This document shows, piece after piece, positions 1 through 11,049 of a stretch of DNA of 64,000 bases. The position numbers and the translations under genes are program-made. Below the pieces are notes generated by a model. The model made no database searches. It was not told where the DNA came from and worked only from the letters and a program-made list of their open reading frames with translations. How positions within the stretch are numbered: the stretch's first letter is position 1; every line of letters starts with the position of its first letter. The stretch is taken from assembly GCF_029633865.1 (NCBI RefSeq), contig NC_079223.1, positions 37,259,706 through 37,323,705 on the forward strand, in the 5' to 3' direction. The stretch is from Lampris incognitus (Eukaryota; Chordata; Actinopteri; Lampriformes; Lampridae).

Positions 1-279
1 CCAATAAATGTGGGGGTGTCTGGTAGCCACAGAACTGTGCCCCATGGAAAGTCTGAAGAAACCAGTGAGACAGCAGCCTCAGGTCACCTGCTCGCCAAAA
101 GTTTGAGGGCTTACATAAGGTAACGTTTTCCTTCCTCACCCAGAAAGTATATGTATTCAGACAGAAATCAACCAAATACCATTTGGAACCAATATTTAAT
201 GGCTGCAGACAGGCGCTCACAGACTGAAAAACACTTTTATTTCATAATTATGTGCATTATACAACTCAACTATATTAAA
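1..279. other. non-genic sequence, nothing recognised
   Basis: I see no conserved reading frame, splice-bounded exon or repeat family here. The short open frames have no recognisable protein motifs. Confidence 0.5.
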
Positions 280-445
280 CATGCCCTGGGATGGCCTGGC
301 AGCCGGCCCAGTGCCTGCTGCCCAGTGATTGCCGGGATAGGTTCCAGCATCCCCACGACCCTGAGAGCAGGATAAGCGGTTTGGATGGATGGATGGATGG
401 ACGGATGGATGGATAGATGGATGGATGGATGGATGGATGGATGTT
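280..445 (+). mobile_element. L2/Maui-like LINE 3' tail with (GGAT)n
   Basis: A GC-rich stretch (CCAGCATCCCCACGACCCTG, then GGATAAGCGG) runs straight into GGAT tetranucleotides at about 383-442. The same module recurs at 3245-3370 (minus), about 5993-6031, 44902-45025 and 63935-64000 (minus). Repeated 5'-truncated copies sharing one 3' end and a simple-repeat tail are typical of non-LTR retrotransposon insertions. The L2/Maui name is an inference. Confidence 0.6.
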
Positions 446-514
446 TGAGTAGATTTTCATCTCTTGATATTTAAAGGAGCAGTGGCTCCCCAGCGCCATG
501 TACTAGCCGGCCGC

Positions 515-905
515 CACTGCTCCTGGCACTCTTCTCTACCCAATCCACCCTGCCTGCACTCTCTTCTTCACCTCTCTTCTGCAGCACTCATTGCTTTGAA
601 CAGTTGACCCCAAGTATTGAAACTCATCGACCTTCGTCACCTCTACTCCTTGCATCCTCACCTTTCCGCGGTCCTCCCTCTCGTTCAAGCACATGTATTC
701 CATCTTGCTGATACTACAACTACTACTACTACTACCACTACTACTACTATTACTATTTTCAGCTGCTCCCGTTAGGGGTCACCACAGCGGGTCATCCGTT
801 TCCATCTCTTCCTGTCCTCTGCAGCTTCCTCTGTCACACCAGCCACTTGCACGTCCTCCCTCATTTGGCCTTCCTCTTCCTCTTTCCTGGAAGAGGCGTC
901 TTCCC
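515..905 (-). mobile_element. degraded RTE-like LINE 3' fragment with (ACT)n
   Basis: Two pieces of one LINE family lie antisense. 520-690 matches the segment near 30440-30580, and 760-905 matches the family 3' end (GCTGCTCCCGTTAGGGGTCA on the plus strand). ACT/TAG triplets at about 712-758 separate them, the usual 3' tail of this family. The order is rearranged relative to the longer copy at 29950-30620, so this is a scrambled or composite relic. No intact frame remains. Confidence 0.55.
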
Positions 906-1089
906 CAGCTTTGAATCTTGTGTTCAGTATTCATTCCACAAAGACACAAAGTTGCATTTCAAAGCCACAAGAAGCATTCGTCTTTTTATGATGTTTTATT
1001 TCTGGTCTTTTCTATGGTTATACAAAGAATAACAATACTACAGGTGAGTTGCCTATTCCCTCAGTTTTAGAGTGGATATCTGGGTTGTT

Positions 1090-1095
1090 TTATGC

Positions 1096-1133
<38 letters not shown>

Positions 1134-1155
1134 ATATATATATATATATATAGTA
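1090..1155. repeat. (GT)n / (GTAT)n / (TA)n microsatellite
   Basis: Compound simple repeat: GT dinucleotides pass into TATG tetranucleotides and then TA dinucleotides. A second TA run is at about 1255-1272. Confidence 0.9.
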
Positions 1156-1164
1156 TGCATATAA

Positions 1165-1403
1165 ATTTTTTGCTCCTTATTTGTTAAGCACTTTCCCTAC
1201 TGTTGAGTGTTTCTTTTAACAAAGTTCTATGTATTTTTTGTCTTTTATTTGTTTTATATATATATATATATATTCTTATTTCCCTTTTTGTAATGTATAG
1301 TAGCTGAATTAATTAATTAATTAATTAATTAATTAACTAACTAACGGGAGCAGCCAAAAGTAGTAGGAGTAGTAGTAGGAGTAGGAGTAGGAGTAGTAGT
1401 AGC

Positions 1404-1435
<32 letters not shown>

Positions 1436-1660
1436 CTGAATGAATTTAAGAGTAGGTGAGAAGGGGTAGGAAAAACTAAGTGTATACGTCCTCCTACTCC
1501 TTTTCCAACATGTAACAAATAATCTGATGCATATGGAGATATGTTTGCTGAGCTTGATGTGTGGGTTTGTTGCTCACTTCAGATTACTGGCAGTGGCTTA
1601 TCTGTATGTTACATATCTTGCTTGTTTACATGTTTGAAATAATTCATCATTCATTCACTC
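1165..1660 (+). mobile_element. LINE 3'-UTR-like repeat (probable Rex1 type), interrupted
   Basis: This stretch matches 26035-26430 read in reverse complement. Shared blocks include the poly-pyrimidine part ending near 1250, GTAATGTATAGTAGCTGAAT, the AGTGTATAC block, CATGTAACAAATAATCT and the segment down to about 1640. In the other copy this sequence lies 3' of a reverse transcriptase fragment, so it is best read as a LINE 3' end. A short foreign insertion splits it (see 1299-1441). Confidence 0.6.
1299..1441 (+). mobile_element. tail-only LINE insertion with target duplication
   Basis: AGTAGCTGAAT occurs at 1299-1309 and again at 1431-1441. Between them lie TTAA repeats, CTAACGGGAGCAGCC (the extreme 3' end of the RTE-like family seen antisense at 764 and near 29980) and a (TAG)n tail. 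The related copy near 26270-26300 lacks the insert and has one AGTAGCTGAAT, so it serves as an empty site. The insert is a LINE copy truncated to roughly its last 15 bases plus tail. Confidence 0.65.
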
Positions 1661-1849
1661 AGCGCTCCTTCTATTCTGTCCTTTCAGAGCCTCCATCACA
1701 CCGTACAAATCGTTTCTTGTTTCCTGCTTGCAGTTGAGTGACAGCATTGTTTCAGGGGATTGACCTTTAAACTTTGGAACGATGACATGCAGCAGGGTGA
1801 CAGGTGGCAGTCATTGCTCATCAAGGTGATGTGGACCGGAAAAACACAT

Positions 1850-2074
1850 GTAACACACACACACATACACACACACACACACACAAGCGCACGCAAATGC
1901 TGACAAATGAATGTATATACAAACACAAATACAAACACACATATGTACATAGATGCATACATACATTTTTATGCACATTCCCTAATGCATACGTTCAATC
2001 ACACACACATACACACATACATGCATGATAACGCAGACACTAATAAATGCATGGGTGCATGTTCTGTACATGCA

Positions 2075-2139
<65 letters not shown>

Positions 2140-2140
2140 C
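1850..2140. repeat. (CA)n-rich microsatellite cluster
   Basis: Several CA-dinucleotide blocks, the longest at about 2076-2137. The open frames here encode His-Thr or Cys-Val runs and are not genes. Confidence 0.9.
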
Positions 2141-2435
2141 ACATGGTCCAAATGTTGCCTTGTCATGCAGTGGCCCAGCTCTCCTTGGGCTAAGAGTGTT
2201 TTTTAAAGGGAAAGGGAAAGGGAAAGGGTTTAGATGGATGGAAAGATAAGCCCCTGTCTAAGAATAAGGAGATGGGAAAAGAGGCTGACAACGGGGAAGA
2301 GAGAGATGGACGGATAAGAGAAATTCACATAGTCTATTGCCAGGAATGCTCACAAAAATACAAAACTGTACAGACACACATAAATATACACTCATGAATA
2401 CAGATACAAAATAACCTGCACGCAAGCACAGACAC

Positions 2436-2439
2436 ATCT

Positions 2440-2517
<78 letters not shown>

Positions 2518-2580
2518 TCAACTTGATAGTCTGAACTGAGTGAGTGAATGAACTGGGTGAATGAATGAATGAATGAATTT
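2436..2580. repeat. (AC)n followed by (TGAA)n
   Basis: An AC run at about 2442-2515 is followed by TGAA/TGAG-type tetranucleotides at about 2537-2579. Confidence 0.9.
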
Positions 2581-3244
2581 CTATTGCCCAGCCATGGAAC
2601 GAAACATTTGTCCATAACATGAATTACATCGTCATCGTTAGACTCATTGTCCCAGAATGCACCTTCAACTGGAGAACACACATTTTGGACTTTCTGGCTC
2701 AGAGTCGTCACCTGACAACGCCCCTTTGAGACTGTCTATTGCCTCAACCAGCTACTCGCAACTCCCTCATATACGTCTTTAAACCTGTCATCTCCATCCC
2801 ACACAGTCTCCCCTGGCCCTCTTATTTCCTATAGTAGTATTTACATTCAACTGCTTATGACACTGAAACGCCATCCATCGCTGGATTAACTGGAGGAACG
2901 CAACTGTGTTCAAATCTGCTGCAGTAACAGGATTTATATTTCTGGCCTACGTATCGGTTAAATAGAGAGAAACCTCTGGAGCTGTTAGGCATTGTGTTGT
3001 GTTGTTGGGCCTATAATGCAGTGTGGTTGAGAAGGAGTCTGTACCACCCAGTTTAAGCAGCATTGGCTCCCTCTGTCGTCTGAGGTGCCTCTGTACCGTT
3101 TCCCTCTCAGACCATCATCCCCAGAAGGGTTTCTGGACACAGCACCAGACCTCCACACTTACATGAAGCTCTCATCTGGAAAATGGAAAATGCAAATAGC
3201 AAACGCCAAGCACCAAACGATACAAAGAAATGTGAATAAGAACA
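2581..3244. other. non-genic sequence, nothing recognised
   Basis: No exon, RNA gene or known repeat is visible. Confidence 0.45.
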
Positions 3245-3370
3245 CATTTTTCCATCCTTCCATCCATCATCTATTCCTGCTTCACCCGAATGAGGGCAGC
3301 AGGGGGGCTGGCAGCTTTCCCAGCAGGGAGAGACCGTGGACAGGTCGCCAGTCCATCACGGGAAAACATG
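3245..3370 (-). mobile_element. L2-like LINE 3' tail fragment
   Basis: Antisense copy of the module at 280-445. It begins with CCAT repeats (the GGAT tail reversed) and continues through the GACAGGTCGCCAGTCCATCA block at about 3338-3358. Confidence 0.5.
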
Positions 3371-3573
3371 ACCTGTTTTAGACTCAAATCCTCTCTTAAT
3401 GATTTGATTTTCACATTTTTGAATTTGTTGTGGCGTAATCGTTCCAAGCACAGCAACTGATAAAAAAAACCTTCCTGTCATCCGCAGCGTAGTAATTATT
3501 GTTTTCTCTTTATTATTCTCTCCAGAGCCACCAGACTCTAATTTCTCCTACAATCTTTAACATCGCAAATCCC

Positions 3574-4027
3574 TAGGGGCGTCCGGGTAGTGCAGCGGTC
3601 TATTCCGTTGCCTACCAACACGGGGATCTTCGGTTCGAATCCCCGTGTTACCTCCGGCTTGTTCGGGCGTCCCTTCAGACACAATTGGCCGTGTCTGTGG
3701 GTGGGAAGCCGGATGTGGGTATGTGTCCTGGTCGCTGCACCAGCGCCTCCTCTTGTCGGTTCGGGTAGGGGGAGGGGCTGGGTGGTAACAGCGTGATCCT
3801 CCCACGCGCTACGTCCCCCTGGTGAAACTTCTCACTGTCAGGTGAAAAGAAGCGGCTGGCGACTCCACATGTATCGCAGGAGGCATGTGGTAGTCTGCAG
3901 CCCTCCCTGGATTGACAGAGGAGGTGGAGCAGCGACCAGGACGGCTCGGAAGAGTGGGGTAATTGGCCAAGTACAATTGGGAGAAATAGGGAGAACAATC
4001 CCCCCACCCAAAAAAAAAAAAAAAATA
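3574..4027 (+). mobile_element. tRNA-derived SINE, family A
   Basis: The head resembles a tRNA: a box-A-like GTAGTGCAGCGG stretch and a box-B GGTTCGAATCC at about 3632-3642. A conserved body follows, ending in an AATTGGGAGAAATAGGG tail and an A-run. GCAAATCCC flanks it on both sides (3565-3573 and 4028-4036) and is the target duplication. Related copies: 10590-10888, 33323-33761 and 60240-60690 (all minus). Non-autonomous; needs a LINE partner. The tRNA-like head is not a functional tRNA gene. Confidence 0.8.
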
Positions 4028-4366
4028 GCAAATCCCCTCAAGTCTTGAAATTGGTGGCTAGAATGTTAAAATTGTATCTTTGCTTTGTTGCCGTTGAAAT
4101 GAATGGTGGAATGCGAGGCCTTGTGGTCAGTGGGGTCATTCTTTCCTGAGAATCTACTTAATAGTAATTACCGATTGCAGGGTTAAGTGATGGATCAGTC
4201 CAATCGAGTAGCAGATGTTACGTTTGTTCAAAACAAACAAACAAACAAAAGATCCAAAGGGCATATTTATATGGAAGTGTATGCTAATGGATCGACTGGC
4301 TTGCCAGTATTTCTGAATCACAATGATGTCCTGGCTTCTGAGCACCTGTTTACAACGAGCTCTCTC

Positions 4367-4369
<3 letters not shown>

Positions 4370-4444
<75 letters not shown>
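4370..4444. repeat. (AC)n microsatellite
   Basis: About 37 uninterrupted AC units. Confidence 0.95.
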
Positions 4445-4447
<3 letters not shown>

Positions 4448-4990
4448 GCCAGGGAGTCTAATGGCCTCTGCAGCCAGCAGCAGATGCGACTGCGGTGCTG
4501 AGGATCAGTACACCAGCCAGCTGAACGACGCCGGACCCTGAAGAGCCACAGCTCGGATCAACCTGCAGCTCCGCTCAGTGTCTTGATTCAGTTACTTAAT
4601 CCGGCTTTTCCTGGTTTCATTCTATTCGTTCGTGTTGTTCTTACGTGTTAACACTGTCCCGCTTCTCGGTCATTCACTTTACCGGGGTGTCTTTATGTCC
4701 TCCTGTCTTTAAGACAAGCATCCAGCTGACACACACTCGTGGTGTGTGGGAACCCAACTGACTGTCAGAACTTTACTTTACCAGAGTGAGCTGAGATCGG
4801 TACAGGAATATAGTCATCATAACTCATCTAATAATTGTAAATATTCTGCATTATTTTGCTACCAGTTGTGTAGTCGTTTAACGCCTCATTTGAAGCCAGT
4901 AATACAACCTTTGTCCAAGTCTTCACATTTTTCAAATAACTTGGCCACTAAAATGATTTTATAGAGCCCACCCCTCATAGGAATAAATTC
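4445..4990. other. non-genic sequence, nothing recognised
   Basis: Single-copy-looking sequence with no supported exon or repeat family. Confidence 0.4.
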
Positions 4991-4997
4991 ACATTAG

Positions 4998-5210
4998 ATA
5001 TTAATAATAATAATAATAATTGTATTTATATAGCACTTTTCTAAAACAATGTTACAAAGTGCTTCACAAAAAAAACAAAAAAAACCCAAAAAAACAAAAA
5101 GCAGATAAAACCAGACAAAGCAAAAATAAGAGTAAGATAAATAAGAGTAAAAATAAAAACAGTATAAACAAAAACAAACATTTGTAAAAGCTTTCATAAA
5201 AAGAGAATTT
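4998..5210. repeat. (AAT)n plus generic fish repeat end, A-rich
   Basis: AAT triplets run into TTGTATTTATATAGCACTTT, then GTTACAAAGTGCTTCAC and a long A-rich tract. The same kind of motif recurs near 51690-51740. Probably the end of a SINE or LINE; the family was not determined. Confidence 0.5.
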
Positions 5211-5406
5211 TGTGCAAATATTGCATAACTAGCAGAGAAAACCTACGTATCCTGGTGTGATGAGGGAAATACCTCTTTAATCAAGAACCTTGTGAACCTG
5301 TCTGCGAGTCCTCACAAACGTCTGTTTTCCAGGGGAAAAAAGCCATCAGTTGAAGCTAAGAATAGTACATCTGACATTAAATGGTTGCCTTTGACATTAA
5401 CAAGCT

Positions 5407-5411
<5 letters not shown>

Positions 5412-5444
<33 letters not shown>

Positions 5445-5460
5445 CTCTCTCTCGCTCTCG

Positions 5461-5512
<52 letters not shown>

Positions 5513-5513
5513 T
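5412..5513. repeat. (CT)n microsatellite
   Basis: About 100 bp of CT dinucleotides with scattered CG interruptions. The Arg-Glu open frame on the minus strand is an artefact of this repeat. Confidence 0.95.
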
Positions 5514-6869
5514 TTCAATCTTGAAGAAATGGAAAAGCTAACATTATACTTCTTACCGGATACATCAGTAATGAAGTTTGCCCAAGGCCCTGGTCAACAT
5601 AACTGATTGAAATCCCAACTACTCAACTTGTCTCGGGGTACACCTTTCTGGCTCATAGCTGTTTCACATGCCAAGTCCCCCTAAAAATATGACATTTCAC
5701 CTAATTGTTCAAACAACCTCCCATTTGTCACATCATGTAAACTCAAAATGCCAAAAGGAAACTGACCAAGCCGTATGTGTGCTAATGAATTGAGAAACTA
5801 AGCAAAAATCTTGTTGGCATCCTCTGATTCTGACAGATTTGAAGCCCGGCAGATTACCAGGACTTTGGTGCAAAAGAGGCTAATGATTACTTTGGCCCCA
5901 TAATAGCCTACCGTTTCAGATCATGAATGCCTAATGCAACGTTTGGTGTTTACTTCCATAGTGAAGTATCCAACATTTAAATGTATTACAGCAGGATAAG
6001 CAGTTTGGATAATGGATGGATGGATGGATGGACAATGACAATGTGAGTGAGAATACGTTGATAGTTCTGTTACAGACAGAACTATTGATTGACTTTGATA
6101 GATTGGCTAATAGGTCAAAATTAATGTTTCCCCCTGAAGGTTACCATACCAAATCTGATTTTCTGTGTAAACGGTACTAATAACATTTTATGCTAAACAC
6201 CAGGTCTGTTTTGTCTTTTTTTTTTACATTTGGACAGAAGTAGGTCTTCATCTTTCTATGCCAAAGTGCTCAGGAGGATGGATGTGTACTGGCAGTGGTC
6301 GTCGAGGTGTGATGCATTATTACCAAGCAATTAGTGGAGAAATTCATCCGAGAAATGAAATGATATAACCCCAGCTCATTATCACAGACAAGCTCAGAGT
6401 TATTGTCATTAGTGTGAAGATGGAAGCCACCCAGCTCGTGTGCATTTGTTTGGCTGTCAGTTTATTCCCAATCCTCAACAATCAATTAGTTACTTGTGGA
6501 GTGCCTTTCAAACTGACAGATGACAGTAGGCCTGCTGGCTGCAGAATGATTACAGCCACGTGGGAATCCCTGCACTGGGGAGCCTGGGGTGAAACATAGA
6601 AAGAGCAAGGGGGAGAGAAAAGAAAAGGGGAGGAAAACCTGTCATACAGATGGATGATAGAGACAAAACTAGCAAAATCTAGGAGTCATTACAAACAGAG
6701 TGCCATTTTTCAAAGAGAGACAATTCCTGAATCAAGATTAAAAAAAGGACTGGTTGTTAAAATCCCTAATGTCTGCACTGCAACAGTTTCGGTGGAAATT
6801 AAACTGGAGATATCTGACAAGGTGACATTGCCACCACCAGGACACATCATCAGTTGTGTAACTCAGCAT
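5514..6869. other. non-genic sequence with one L2-like tail scrap
   Basis: Only a short GGATAAGCAGTTTGG plus (GGAT)n scrap is recognisable, at about 5993-6031. A 61-codon frame at 6414-6599 starts with a hydrophobic stretch but has no homologue I recognise and no splice-supported neighbours. I do not call it a gene. Confidence 0.4.
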
Positions 6870-9255
6870 CACAGGATGTTTCGGCCTATTATCACAAGAC
6901 TCCCTCCCCTGAGGCAGGCCCACCACAGGTTGATCGGTCCTGGGTGTGTGACCTGTGGTTACCTGTTCACCCTGGCAGCCCAGACGGCGTCTCTCCTTTT
7001 GATCCAGATCCAGTGGCTAGTCCTCTCAGCAGTGTTGGCTAGCTCTTTGATCATTCTCCTGTGGGCCTGCCTCCTGACTCCTAGTTCCCTCAGGAGTTTT
7101 GCTGTGGAGCTGGCAACAAAGCCCCTACAACCCACCTCCACAGGGCGCAACTTCACCTTCCAGCCTCTGTCCTCTACTTTGGCTGCTAGGTTTGCGTACT
7201 GCAGCTTCTTACGCTCGTACACTTCATCGACTGCATCCTCCCAGGGGACTGTCAGCTCAATTGTGTAAGCGAGCTGGTTAGAATTGGACCAGAGGACGAG
7301 GTCTGGTCGCAAGGTGGTTGTTGCGATCTCTGTCGGGAAGATGAGCTTCTGGCCTAAGTCCACTCGAATTTCCCAATCCCTGGCTGAGTTTAGTGAGCCC
7401 AAGTTGGGAAGTGAAGGGTTGGCCTTCAGTTTATCCCCCTCCCGAACGAAAGCTGGAAACCGCCGGGGCCCTTCCTGGTTGTTGAAGGGTTGAGCATTGA
7501 TGGAAACCCTCTTGCAATCGAGTTCAGCTGCCAAGCACCTGAGCACCTGATTGTGTCGCCAGGTGTATCTGCCTTGGGTAAGGCTGGTCTTGCAGCCAAC
7601 CAAGATGTGCTTGAGGGTTGCTGGGGCTGTACACAGGGAGCAAGATGGATTCTCTCCAAACCAGATATTTAGATTTATGGGAGAGGGCAGGACATCATAT
7701 GTGGCTTTGATGATGAAACTCAGCCTGTTTGATTCCATGCTCCAGAGCTCACTCCATGTGAGTTTCCTCTTTTCAACACCCTCCCACCTCATCCAGCGGC
7801 CCTGTTTGGCTTGTGCTACGACTTTTGAACATCTGGCTGCTTCTTCCTGTCGGTGAACCTCCTCAACCACCATAGTTCGCCGTTCGGTAGTAGTCGCCTT
7901 TTGCCAGGTAGGTGTTTTTATTCCCAGGCCAAGGCTGCCTCTGCCTTGTTGAACATGGCCTACTACGTCTCGGTGGTGGAGGGCAGATTTCGCCTCCAGT
8001 ACAGCTGCAGCCGGGGTCCATTTCTTCCCTGTTGCTAGGATTGAAGCAACTCCTCTCACTACCGGGTCTCGGGATTCTGTGAGGGACATGTCCAGCCTCA
8101 CTTTGGCACATTTGAATTCCTCAACCAGGCTGGAAATTGGCAGTGCGAGGGCTCCATTGCCGTAGAGTCCAACACTGCTGAGGCACTTTGGCCGTCCAAG
8201 CCACTTCCTCACCTGCGAGTTCACTAGCCTCTCCAAGCGATTGGAATGAGATAGTGAGACTTCGTACATGGTTATTGGCCACATGAGTTGGGGTAGCAGC
8301 CTAAACTGAAAGCACCAGAGCTTCAACTTCCCGGGCAGTGCAGTGTTGTTGATTTGCCTGAGGCCACCGATTGTATCCTGGCGAAGTTGCTCCAGTTGCT
8401 GGGTGTCTTTGAGGTCTGCATTGTACCACCGTCCGAGGCTCTTGATGGGCTTCTCCCGGACTGTGGGGATTGGTTGATCACTAATGCAGGACTTTCATCT
8501 GTTAGTTGGCCTTTAACAATGGAGATGCTGCGAGATTTACTTGGTTTAAACTCCATTCGTGCCCACTTGATGTTCTCCTGGAGTTTCTGCAGCAGGCGCC
8601 TGCAGCATGGTTTTGTTGTTGCTATGGTGGTCAAGTCATCCATGTACGCCTGGATTGGTGGAAGACGCAGGCCGTTCCTGGACCTTTCGCCTCCCACCAC
8701 CCATCGAGATGCACGGATGATGAGCTCCATTGCCATGGGGAACGCCAGAGGGGAAATATTGCAGCCCGCCATGATGCCTATTTCCAGATGTTGCCAAGTG
8801 GTGGTGGTGTTCTGTGTTGTCCCACAGAACTGGAGATCCTGAAAATAGGTCTTGACCAACTCTGTGATGTTTTGGGGGACATGGAAAAAATCAAACGCCG
8901 TCCACAGGATCTTGTGAGGAACTGATCCAAAAGCGTTGGCAAGGTCTAAGAAAACCACGTGCAGGTCTCTCCTTTCTTTCTTGGCAGCTTGTATCTGGTG
9001 CCAGATGACATTAGCATGCTCCAGACATCCTGAGAAGCCATGGATCCCGGCTTTCTGCACTGATGTATCGACAAAGCTGTTTCTTTGCAGGAATGTGGAG
9101 AGCCTTTGGGCAATCACGCTAAAGAAGATCTTTCCCTCTACATTTAGAAGGCTGATCTGGTGAAACTGGCTGATGCAGGAAGAGTTCTTCTCCTTGAGGA
9201 TCAGAATGCCTCCTGCTCTTCGCCATGCCTTGTTATCAATGTAACGATAACGGAG
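6870..9255 (-). mobile_element. 5'-truncated LINE with restriction-like endonuclease
   Basis: Reads on the minus strand from about 9250. 8323-9240 encodes reverse transcriptase: FLDLANAFGSVPH, then AYMDDL as the catalytic box. 6959-8326 encodes the C-terminal part, with a CSLC-x7-H-x4-C zinc knuckle near 7640-7590 and a restriction-like nuclease (RPD near 7300, then ELTVPWE). That domain order is known for R2/R4/NeSL/HERO-type elements, which lack an apurinic endonuclease. The frame shifts near 8470, where the thumb region continues in another frame. The N-terminal part is missing beyond about 9250. A dead copy, but its 455-codon C-terminal frame is unbroken. Confidence 0.85.
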
Positions 9256-9620
9256 CTTTAGAATAGTTACGGGACTCAGTGTGCAGAGGGAGGTCTCGGG
9301 TCAAGAGCCAGACCTTCTGGCCACTCTGGTAGAACGGTGCTGGGTTACGATGCCGGTCAGCAGCCTTCTTATATGCGGCCGAGCTCTTGAGCAGGATTCG
9401 GCGAGCCCTGGTCCATGTCCACTGGCAGCGACGCACCAGGGCCAACGCAGAGGGGATGCAGACCTACCTCTCCAGGGATAGAAACAGTGGAGGTTGATAA
9501 CCATAGGCATACAAGAAGGGGGACAGGCCAGAAGAGGAAAAGGGTAACGTATGATGTACGTATTCAATCCAGATGAGATGCTTACTCCACGTAGAGGGGT
9601 TATGCGAGGTCAAACACATA
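9256..9620 (-). mobile_element. Ty3/gypsy LTR-retrotransposon integrase fragment
   Basis: On the minus strand, three frames carry successive pieces of a gypsy-type integrase end: a tryptophan-rich piece near 9600-9490, then the helical QWTWTRARRIL stretch and the WLLTRDLPLHTE strand near 9440-9280. A stop and frameshifts lie between them. It ends abruptly at the truncated LINE at about 9255, consistent with a LINE insertion or deletion at that point. No LTRs are visible. Confidence 0.65.
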
Positions 9621-9639
9621 GCCCGGTCTCCAACTCCGG

Positions 9640-10560
9640 ATTTAACTTAATAGTGATAAAACTGAGGTCCTCCTAGTTGGCACTAAAGCTGCTTTGTCCA
9701 AAACTGATTGTTTTTCTCTACTGACAATTCTATAGTTCTCCCATCGCTTCAGGTTAAGAGTCTGGGTGTCATCCTGGACAGCACATTATCTTTTGAAGCC
9801 CACATCAACAATGTTACTCGGTCTGCATACTTCCACCTACACAATATTAATCGTCTTCGGCCATCACTTACACCTAACAGCACTGCCATACTCACTCACA
9901 CCCTGGTTACATCCCATATTGACTACTGTAATTCTATCCTCTTTGGTCTTCCCCTCAAGGGCCTTCATAAGCTTCAATTGGTCCACAATTCAGCTGCCCG
10001 TATCATTACCTGAACTCCTTCCATAGATCATATCACTCCTGTTCTTGAGCAACTCCACTGGCTCCCTGATAAATACCATATTGACTTCAAGATCCTGCTC
10101 CTCACCTTTTAAGGCCCTTAATAACCTAGCTCCTTCATATCTTTCCGAACTCCTTCATATCCACATGCCCTCCTGCACTCTCAGATCCTCTTCTGCTCTC
10201 CAACTCACTATACCATCGGCCTGCTTGATTACCATGGGGTCTAGAGCCTTCAGTCCTTCTGCCTCTTGCCTAAGGAACTCTCTCCCACAAGAAATTCGCA
10301 ACACTGACTCTTGCTCAACCTTCAAATCCCATCTCAAAACGCACCTTTTCAAACTGGCATATTCAGTCTGATCCACGCTTCACTGAGTTTTGTGCAGATG
10401 ATGATTTTATACTTATCTGTTGTGTTAACTTTTTATTGTCTACCCTGCTTTGTTTTGATTTTATGCTGTCTGATGCAGAGCTGCTTGTTTGTTGTTGTGT
10501 TCCGTAAGGTGTCCTTGAGTGCTATGAAAAAAATATTATTATTATTATTTAACCTCTCTG
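9640..10560 (+). mobile_element. L2-like LINE, 3' half, degraded
   Basis: Reverse transcriptase C-terminal motifs in order: [12 protein letters not shown] near 9755-9795, [13 protein letters not shown] near 9920-9955, [13 protein letters not shown] ending at a TGA (about 10011-10013), then after a frameshift KALNNLAPSYLSEL near 10110-10150 and the FKSHLKTHLFKLAY end near 10320-10370. The 3' part ends in GTGTCCTTGAGTG and an ATT-repeat tail. At least one stop and one frameshift make it inactive. L2 assignment is by motif memory. Confidence 0.75.
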
Positions 10561-10589
10561 TCTGTTAGTCTGGGGATGGTGGCCGGTTG

Positions 10590-10888
10590 AGAGGCCGACG
10601 GTGGTGCCGATGACAGTGAGGAGTTTCGCCAGGGGGACGTAGTAGCGCATGGGAGAATCAAACTATTCACCCAGTTCCCCCTCCCCCCTGAACAGGCACC
10701 CCAACCGAACAGAGGAGGCGCTAGTGCAGCGGTCAGGACACATAACCACATCTGGCTTCCCACCCGCAGACACGGCCAATTGTGTCTGTAGGGACGCCTG
10801 ACCAAGCCGGAGGTAACACGGGAATTCGAACCGGCGATCCCTGTGTTGGTAGGCAACGGAACAGACCACCACGCCACCCGGACAACCT
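10590..10888 (-). mobile_element. tRNA-derived SINE, family A (3'-truncated)
   Basis: Antisense copy of the family seen at 3574-4027. The tRNA-like head is at about 10888-10810, with box B GGTTCGAATTC. The body runs to about 10600, where similarity stops, so the usual AATTGGGAGAAA tail is missing. Confidence 0.75.
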
Positions 10889-11049
10889 AAGCATCAAAGA
10901 ACGCGAGAGCATGTTTTAGGATAGAGACTAGGAATAGAGGGCTGTAGTGGAATTTTAAAAACAGCCTTCTGGCCAGTTACAAGCATATCCACCGGATTAA
11001 GACGCACAAGAGAGAAACCAGATACAAGGTCTAAAATGTGACCTTAGTA

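Noticed and set aside
359-445. Short regular repeats resembling a CRISPR array
   Set aside because: Pure tetranucleotide repeats without spacers, in a vertebrate genome.
1696-2711. Several open frames rich in His-Thr or Cys-Val
   Set aside because: They are translations of CA/GT microsatellites in different frames and have no other protein character.
3590-3660. Possible tRNA gene
   Set aside because: The tRNA-like boxes belong to the head of a repeated SINE with a target duplication; the cloverleaf is not preserved.
5312-5518. Arg-Glu rich open frame on the minus strand
   Set aside because: Direct translation of the (CT)n microsatellite.
6414-6599. 61-codon frame with a hydrophobic start, possibly a small secreted protein
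   Set aside because: No recognised homologue, no splice context and no supporting signals; chance is likely at this length.
6959-8326. A 455-codon frame that could be taken for a host gene
   Set aside because: Its zinc knuckle and restriction-like endonuclease motifs, with reverse transcriptase directly upstream, show it is the end of a LINE.
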